A DNA stretch of 64,000 nucleotides. Origin: Candidatus Avelusimicrobium caledoniensis. GTDB lineage: Bacteria; Elusimicrobiota; Elusimicrobia; Elusimicrobiales; Elusimicrobiaceae. How positions within the stretch are numbered: position 1 is the first letter of the stretch; the number at the start of each line of letters is the position of its first letter. The notes beneath the pieces were generated by a model. It was given only the letters and a program-made list of their open reading frames with translations. It had not been told where the DNA came from and ran no database searches. Location: contig ONAM01000002.1 in the NCBI GenBank assembly GCA_900315795.1, positions 1-64,000 of the forward strand, written 5' to 3'. Below are positions 59,974 to 64,000 of this stretch, in pieces. The translations under genes were made by a program, and so were the position numbers.

Positions 59974-60547
59974 TATGGACATCTTGTGTTTGCTGCAAGA
60001 ACACGGAGCTATTTTGGAGGGGCACTTTGTAATGCCCTCGGGCTTCCACAGCCAGACGTATATTCAAACGTCTTTGCTGATGCAACATCCGCATTTAGCC
60101 CAAAAAATTGCGGGTGCGCTGTCTGAAAAGTTTACCACAAAAGCAGATGTTGTCATGGCGCTTACGCCGTCGGACTCGGTACTCGCACAAGAAGTGGCGC
60201 GCGTGCGCGGCGTACGGGCGATTTTTGCCTCTAAAGACGACAACGGTGCTATGGTGCTTAAACACAATTTTACGATTAAAGAGGGTGAAAACGTCCTCAT
60301 CGTAGATGATGTAGCCGTTTCGGGCCGCAAGATCAACTCTGCCATTGACCTAGTCAATAAATTAAGCGGCAACGTGATCGGCGTAGGTGTAATTGTGGAC
60401 CGCTCTATGGGATATTTACCGCTGACGGTGCCGCTTCGCTCACTTTTATCGTATCCGATGCAGACATTTGCCGCGAAAGAATGTCCGCTCTGCGCGGCTA
60501 AAATTCCCTTTACCGAAGTGGAAGAAATGCGCGAAAAAGGAATGTAA
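59960..60547 (+). CDS. pyrE: Orotate phosphoribosyltransferase
   Basis: This 195-residue enzyme of pyrimidine synthesis forms OMP from orotate and PRPP. The PRPP motif is VLIVDDVAVSGRK at residues 113-125, and the N-terminal segment GhFvmpSGfHSqtYiqtsLlmqhP is characteristic of one OPRT subgroup. The C-terminus has CPLC. It overlaps the AsmA-like gene, and the methyltransferase follows after two bases. Confidence 0.92.
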   Translation: MPRNNMDILCLLQEHGAILEGHFVMPSGFHSQTYIQTSLLMQHPHLAQKIAGALSEKFTTKADVVMALTPSDSVLAQEVARVRGVRAIFASKDDNGAMVLKHNFTIKEGENVLIVDDVAVSGRKINSAIDLVNKLSGNVIGVGVIVDRSMGYLPLTVPLRSLLSYPMQTFAAKECPLCAAKIPFTEVEEMREKGM

Positions 60548-60549
60548 GC

Positions 60550-61722
60550 ATGTTGCAGGTCAAATTAAAAGCTAAAGAAGAACGCCGTTTGAAAGCCGGA
60601 CATTGGTGGGTATTTTCTAATGAGATTGACGGGCTTGATACATCTATTGAACCCGGCACACTCGTGCGGGTGCTTGCCAGTGACGGTGTGCAAGTGGGTA
60701 TCGGCACGTTTAATCCGCACAGTTTGATTGCGGTGCGGTTGTTGCAAAAAGGCGAAGCGGATTTGCCGGAAGATTTTATCTTTGAAAAATTAGACGAAGC
60801 GTACACGCGCCGCAAAGAAATCGGCGTGCGTAAATACGGCCGTATGTGCTATGGTGAGGGGGATAATTTGCCCGGGCTCGTTATTGACCGCTACGGCGAT
60901 ATATTGGTGGTGGATGTTTTAACAGCGGGCATGGAGTTGTTAAAACCGCAAATTACCAAAGCGCTTCAAAAGATTTTCAAACCGACCGGCATTTATTATA
61001 AAAACGACAGTGCTTTTCGCGCCTTAGAGGGCTTAACGAACACGCCGGAAATCATCGGTGAAGTACCCGAGACGGTAGAGATTGAAGAAAACGGTATTAA
61101 ATATATCGTGCCGATTCGCGGCGGTCAAAAAACGGGCTTTTATTTTGACCAACGCGAAAACCGCGCGTTTTTAAAACCGTACTTTAAAGACAAACTGGTC
61201 TTAGATTTATATTCGTATATCGGGTCGTTTGGTATCACGGCGGCCAAGGCGGGTGCGGCGCAAGTGTGGGGATGTGATTCTTCCGCGGCGGCAGTGGAAC
61301 TGGCGCAAAAAAATGCCGAATTAAACGGCGTAAAAGATATTGCTGTTTTCCACCGGGATGATGCCGAGCGGTTACTATCGGCTATGAAAAAAGGCGAACT
61401 ACCCGACCAACCGGATATGGTTTTATTGGATCCGCCCGCGTTTGTCAAAAGCCGCAAGGCATTACCGCAAGCGGTGGGGTTGTATGTAAAACTGGTTAAA
61501 ATGGCCTTAGAGGGATTAAAGCCCGGTGGGTATTTGGCCTTTTCCACGTGTTCGCACCATGTGTCGCGCGAATTATTTGTGGATATTATCCGTCAAGGCG
61601 TAAGTAAATCGGGCGTGCAAGCAAGTCTTATAGAACTGCGCGGGCAAGCCAAAGACCACCCGGTGCTTATCGGTATGCCGGAGACGGAGTATTTACATTT
61701 TGCGCTTGTACAGGTAAGATAG
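60550..61722 (+). CDS. RlmI-like rRNA (cytosine-5)-methyltransferase
   Basis: This 390-residue protein has a PUA domain (residues 1-75), a central alpha/beta domain and a Rossmann methyltransferase domain with LDLYSYIGSFGITAAKAGA (SAM site), then LLDPPAFVKSR and FSTCSHH, where the Cys is the usual nucleophile. RlmI methylates C1962 of 23S rRNA in E. coli. The specific target here is inferred. It ends the lplA operon. Confidence 0.88.
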   Translation: MLQVKLKAKEERRLKAGHWWVFSNEIDGLDTSIEPGTLVRVLASDGVQVGIGTFNPHSLIAVRLLQKGEADLPEDFIFEKLDEAYTRRKEIGVRKYGRMCYGEGDNLPGLVIDRYGDILVVDVLTAGMELLKPQITKALQKIFKPTGIYYKNDSAFRALEGLTNTPEIIGEVPETVEIEENGIKYIVPIRGGQKTGFYFDQRENRAFLKPYFKDKLVLDLYSYIGSFGITAAKAGAAQVWGCDSSAAAVELAQKNAELNGVKDIAVFHRDDAERLLSAMKKGELPDQPDMVLLDPPAFVKSRKALPQAVGLYVKLVKMALEGLKPGGYLAFSTCSHHVSRELFVDIIRQGVSKSGVQASLIELRGQAKDHPVLIGMPETEYLHFALVQVR

Positions 61723-61745
61723 ACGTAATAGGAAACTTTACATAA

Positions 61746-61776
61746 AATCAGCCCCCTTTTAACGAGGGGGCTGATT
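61746..61776. terminator. Bidirectional terminator
   Basis: aatcagccccct (61746-61757) pairs perfectly with agggggctgatt (61765-61776). It separates the convergent RlmI-like gene and pilin 6. Confidence 0.9.
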
Positions 61777-61791
61777 TATTCACAAAGCGTA

Positions 61792-62301
61792 CTAGTTGCG
61801 GTAATCTATTAAATACGCGTTGGCGGTGCTGTTCCACTCTGCTCCTATATTTTCGCATATTTTAGCCGGCGCATCTTCCCCTACGGTACATGTAATATAT
61901 TTTAATTCGCCATTTTCGTTATAAGCCGTTAATGTGTAATCATCCGTTTCGCGTTCTGTTATGACCGAGATGTTATTTAAATTGTTTGCTGCACAGGTGG
62001 TAGCCGGGTTGACTACTTTGGGAGCATCAAAATAAACGGCTTTGGTAAAATCAGCCGTAGGTGTATTGCCGATTTTAAAATCTCCGCTCGTGGAATTTAC
62101 CGAACCGGCACACGTGTAGTGATTGTTATTGATGATATAGCGTGTATTAAGCACCTCGCAGGCCGCTTGCAAATTTGTTAACGCTTCCACCACGCGTCCG
62201 CGTTCCAACGATGCATTATATTTGGGAAGCGTGATCGTTACCAAAATACCCACTACTACCATCACAATCAATAATTCAATGAGTGTAAATCCTTTTTTCA
62301 T
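61792..62301 (-). CDS. Type IV pilin-like protein 6, divergent
   Basis: This 169-residue prepilin has the shortest leader, MKKG, then FTLIELLIVMVVVGILVTIT with Glu5 and Gly at -1. Unlike pilins 1-5, the helix continues LPKYNASLERGRVVEAL, so it belongs to another subfamily and could be a minor pilin or type II secretion pseudopilin. Five Cys are spread through the globular part. The promoter is TATAAT at 62319-62324 on the - strand, without the A tract. Confidence 0.88.
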   Translation of the reverse strand: MKKGFTLIELLIVMVVVGILVTITLPKYNASLERGRVVEALTNLQAACEVLNTRYIINNNHYTCAGSVNSTSGDFKIGNTPTADFTKAVYFDAPKVVNPATTCAANNLNNISVITERETDDYTLTAYNENGELKYITCTVGEDAPAKICENIGAEWNSTANAYLIDYRN

Positions 62302-62318
62302 ATTTCCTCCGATAAGCT

Positions 62319-62324
62319 ATTATA
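62319..62324 (-). promoter_or_regulatory. Pilin 6 promoter (-10)
   Basis: The - strand reads TATAAT (62324-62319), 17 bp before ATG 62301, with GGAGG between. It is divergent from the MFS gene 49 bp away. Confidence 0.55.
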
Positions 62325-62349
62325 TAAAAATTTTTATAGAATAAATAAG

Positions 62350-63519
62350 ATGATTGTTTCCCGTTTGTTTTGTATTCTGTTTTTACTGAACCTGTTTAAC
62401 TACATAGACAGGCAAGTTTTGTATGCTGTTTTTCCGCTTTTACAGACCGATTTGCGCCTGTCTGACGGCCAACTGGGCGCGTTGGCTTCTGCATTTATGT
62501 TGGTGTATATGTGTTACGCGCCCGTTATGGGGTATTTGGCAGACCGGTTTTCCCGCCCGAAGTTAATTAGTTTAAGTGCATTTATTTGGAGTATAGCTAC
62601 GTTAGCTACGGGAGCGGCTAACCATTTTGCACACTTACTTTTTGCCCGCGGATTTACGGGCGTGGGCGAGGGCGGGTTTACGACGATTGCCCAGCCGTTT
62701 TTGGCTGAACACTACCCGAAAGAAAAACACGCGCTTGTACTGGCTTTATTTGGGCTTGCGCTGCCGCTTGGCAGTGCGCTTGGGTACGGGCTGGGTGGGC
62801 TTGTAGGCCAAACGTGGGGTTGGCGTATGGCGTTTATCGTGTTAAGTGTGCCGGGTGTGTTTTTGGCTTTGCTTGCGTGGTTCTTGCCGGACCTGGCACT
62901 TACTCAACGCGAAAAACCCTCTTGGACGCAGTATAAAAAGCTCTTGCATTGCAAACCCTTTTTATACGTGTGTTTTATACAAACCGCTATTACGTTTATT
63001 ATGGGGGGATGTGCGGCATGGGTTCCCACGTATTTCGTGCGTTATTTACACGTTACTGCCGCGCAAGCGGGCGTATGGTTTGGCAGTTTGATGATTGTGT
63101 GCGGCGCATTGGGCACGTTTGCAGGGGGCAAATGGGCCGAAAAACAACTCGCCTACTGTGCTTGGGCGTATTATAAAGTTATGGCGGTTGCGCTAGTAGG
63201 GAGTGTACTGCCGTTGTGGTTGGGACTACAATGCACACACGTCGCAGCGGCTTTAGCGTGGTTTGGACTGACGGTCTTTTTCTTATTCTTACCTACCGGA
63301 GCGATTGCCGCTGCGCTAGTGGCTACGTCGCCCGCGCCTGTGCGCGCCACGGCTTTTGCGCTGAATATTTTTATTATTCATTTGTTGGGAGATACTCTTT
63401 CGCCCGTGCTTATTGGCTTAGTATCTGATGTGTGGAATTTAAAAATAGCTATTATTATCAGCACTTTTGTTAGTATCCCCGGACTTTTTTTCTGCCGGCG
63501 TGTCGCCAAGGATAGTTAA
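62350..63519 (+). CDS. MFS transporter, Spinster-like subfamily
   Basis: This 389-residue protein has twelve predicted membrane helices. Family landmarks are NYIDRQVLYAVFPLLQ in helix 1, GYLADRFSRPKLI (motif A) after helix 2 and RGFTGVGEGGFTTIAQPFLA in helix 4. Spinster-type members move lipids or small organic acids; the substrate cannot be told. No strong Shine-Dalgarno is seen. Confidence 0.85.
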   Translation: MIVSRLFCILFLLNLFNYIDRQVLYAVFPLLQTDLRLSDGQLGALASAFMLVYMCYAPVMGYLADRFSRPKLISLSAFIWSIATLATGAANHFAHLLFARGFTGVGEGGFTTIAQPFLAEHYPKEKHALVLALFGLALPLGSALGYGLGGLVGQTWGWRMAFIVLSVPGVFLALLAWFLPDLALTQREKPSWTQYKKLLHCKPFLYVCFIQTAITFIMGGCAAWVPTYFVRYLHVTAAQAGVWFGSLMIVCGALGTFAGGKWAEKQLAYCAWAYYKVMAVALVGSVLPLWLGLQCTHVAAALAWFGLTVFFLFLPTGAIAAALVATSPAPVRATAFALNIFIIHLLGDTLSPVLIGLVSDVWNLKIAIIISTFVSIPGLFFCRRVAKDS

Positions 63520-63608
63520 AACTCCCCCTTTTGGTTTATTGCGCCGTTACTCCCAAAAGACATATACTATATAGAGGGCCGGTTTTGTCCCCGGCCAACA
63601 GGAGACCT

Positions 63609-63815
63609 ATGCCCAGAATTGAAGTGGACGCCAACCGCTGTAAAGCGTGTTATTTGTGCGTAGGCGTGTGCCCGAAGAAATGTTTGGGTCCGTCTAAGAC
63701 GATTAGCAAAAAAGGATATTTCCCGGCTGAAATGATCCACCCGGAAAATTGCATCGGCTGTGCGGTGTGCTACCGCATGTGCCCCGATATCGCCATTACG
63801 GTAATTAAAGAATAG
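63609..63815 (+). CDS. 2-oxoacid:ferredoxin oxidoreductase, ferredoxin (delta) subunit
   Basis: This 68-residue protein has two 4Fe-4S sites, [15 protein letters not shown] and [12 protein letters not shown]. It begins [10 protein letters not shown] at ATG 63609, after CAGGAG. It passes electrons from oxidative decarboxylation of a 2-oxoacid to ferredoxin. The catalytic subunit gene follows after 16 bases. Confidence 0.9.
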   Translation: MPRIEVDANRCKACYLCVGVCPKKCLGPSKTISKKGYFPAEMIHPENCIGCAVCYRMCPDIAITVIKE

Positions 63816-63831
63816 TTTTGAGGTTTTTTAT

Positions 63832-64000
63832 ATGACAGAAAAAGCATTACGAAAAGGCAACGAAGCTTTGGCCGAAGGTGCTATCCGCGCCGGGGTACGT
63901 TTCTTTGCCGGATATCCTATCACGCCGCAAAACGAAGTGCCCGAATATATGTCTGCCCACATGGCCGACAACGGCGGTGCATTTGTGCAAGCCGAAAGCG
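63832..64000 (+). CDS. vorB: 2-oxoacid:ferredoxin oxidoreductase alpha subunit (VorB-like), partial
   Basis: The first 56 codons are visible before the window ends. [20 protein letters not shown] then [20 protein letters not shown] matches the start of the VorB/KorA family of oxidoreductase alpha subunits. The substrate (branched-chain 2-oxoacid or 2-oxoglutarate) depends on sequence outside the window. Confidence 0.75.
   Translation, partial: MTEKALRKGNEALAEGAIRAGVRFFAGYPITPQNEVPEYMSAHMADNGGAFVQAES

Overview
The window is 64 kb of a Gram-negative bacterial chromosome. It is dominated by the core gene-expression block: a 23S-5S rRNA end, the rplJL-rpoBC-rpsLG-fusA cluster and the complete S10-spc-alpha series. 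Cell-wall elongation genes, a glycine cleavage locus and envelope genes follow. An outer membrane is implied by a WaaP/InaA-type lipid A-core kinase relative and an AsmA-like protein. The most telling lineage marker is six separate type IV pilin-like genes with nearly identical N-termini. That, the gut-anaerobe style 2-oxoacid:ferredoxin oxidoreductase and the gene order suggest a member of Elusimicrobiota (Elusimicrobium-like). This is inference; 16S is not in the window.

Layout. 1-2740: partial 23S, 5S, terminator. 2740-4080: palindromic repeats, a GIY-YIG gene and pilin 1. 4094-4876: LPS-kinase-like gene. 5159-17384: rplJ, rplL, rpoB, rpoC, rpsL, rpsG, fusA. 17420-20437: pilin 2, a trypsin-fold protein with Cys at the nucleophile position, apt and a small protein. 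20438-21193: structured, repeat-rich gap. 21194-31798: rpsJ to secY. 32027-37715: adk, map, infA, rpmJ, rpsM, rpsK, rpsD, rpoA, rplQ, mreB. 37822-46207: mreC, mreD, mrdA, rodA, a DUF2344 gene, rng and an amidase. 46219-50830: pilin 3, XRE regulator, a chromate-transporter pair, a degenerate protease-like protein, a YgjP-type metallopeptidase and pilin 4. 50957-55221: gcvT, gcvH, gcvPA, gcvPB. 55298-62301: pilin 5, lplA, M50-like protease, AsmA-like protein, pyrE, an RlmI-like methyltransferase and pilin 6. 62350-64000: MFS transporter, ferredoxin subunit and the start of vorB.

The housekeeping genes lie almost entirely on the + strand. The accessory genes (pilins, GIY-YIG, protease, kinase) lie on the - strand as short inserts between + strand operons. 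Four pilin genes share one promoter with an 11-A spacer tract, and three share homologous 3' flanks containing long nested hairpins, so the pilins look like duplicated cassettes.

The most unusual material is palindromic. A GIY-YIG nuclease gene sits between two identical 31-bp cores in inverted orientation. Related cores elsewhere are wrapped in outer arms that differ from copy to copy yet remain self-complementary. Short composite versions with GTCAT/ATGAC ends lie in frame inside the leader peptides of two pilin genes. Together these suggest a small palindrome-based mobile element family, possibly linked to the GIY-YIG protein, that is remodelling pilin genes.
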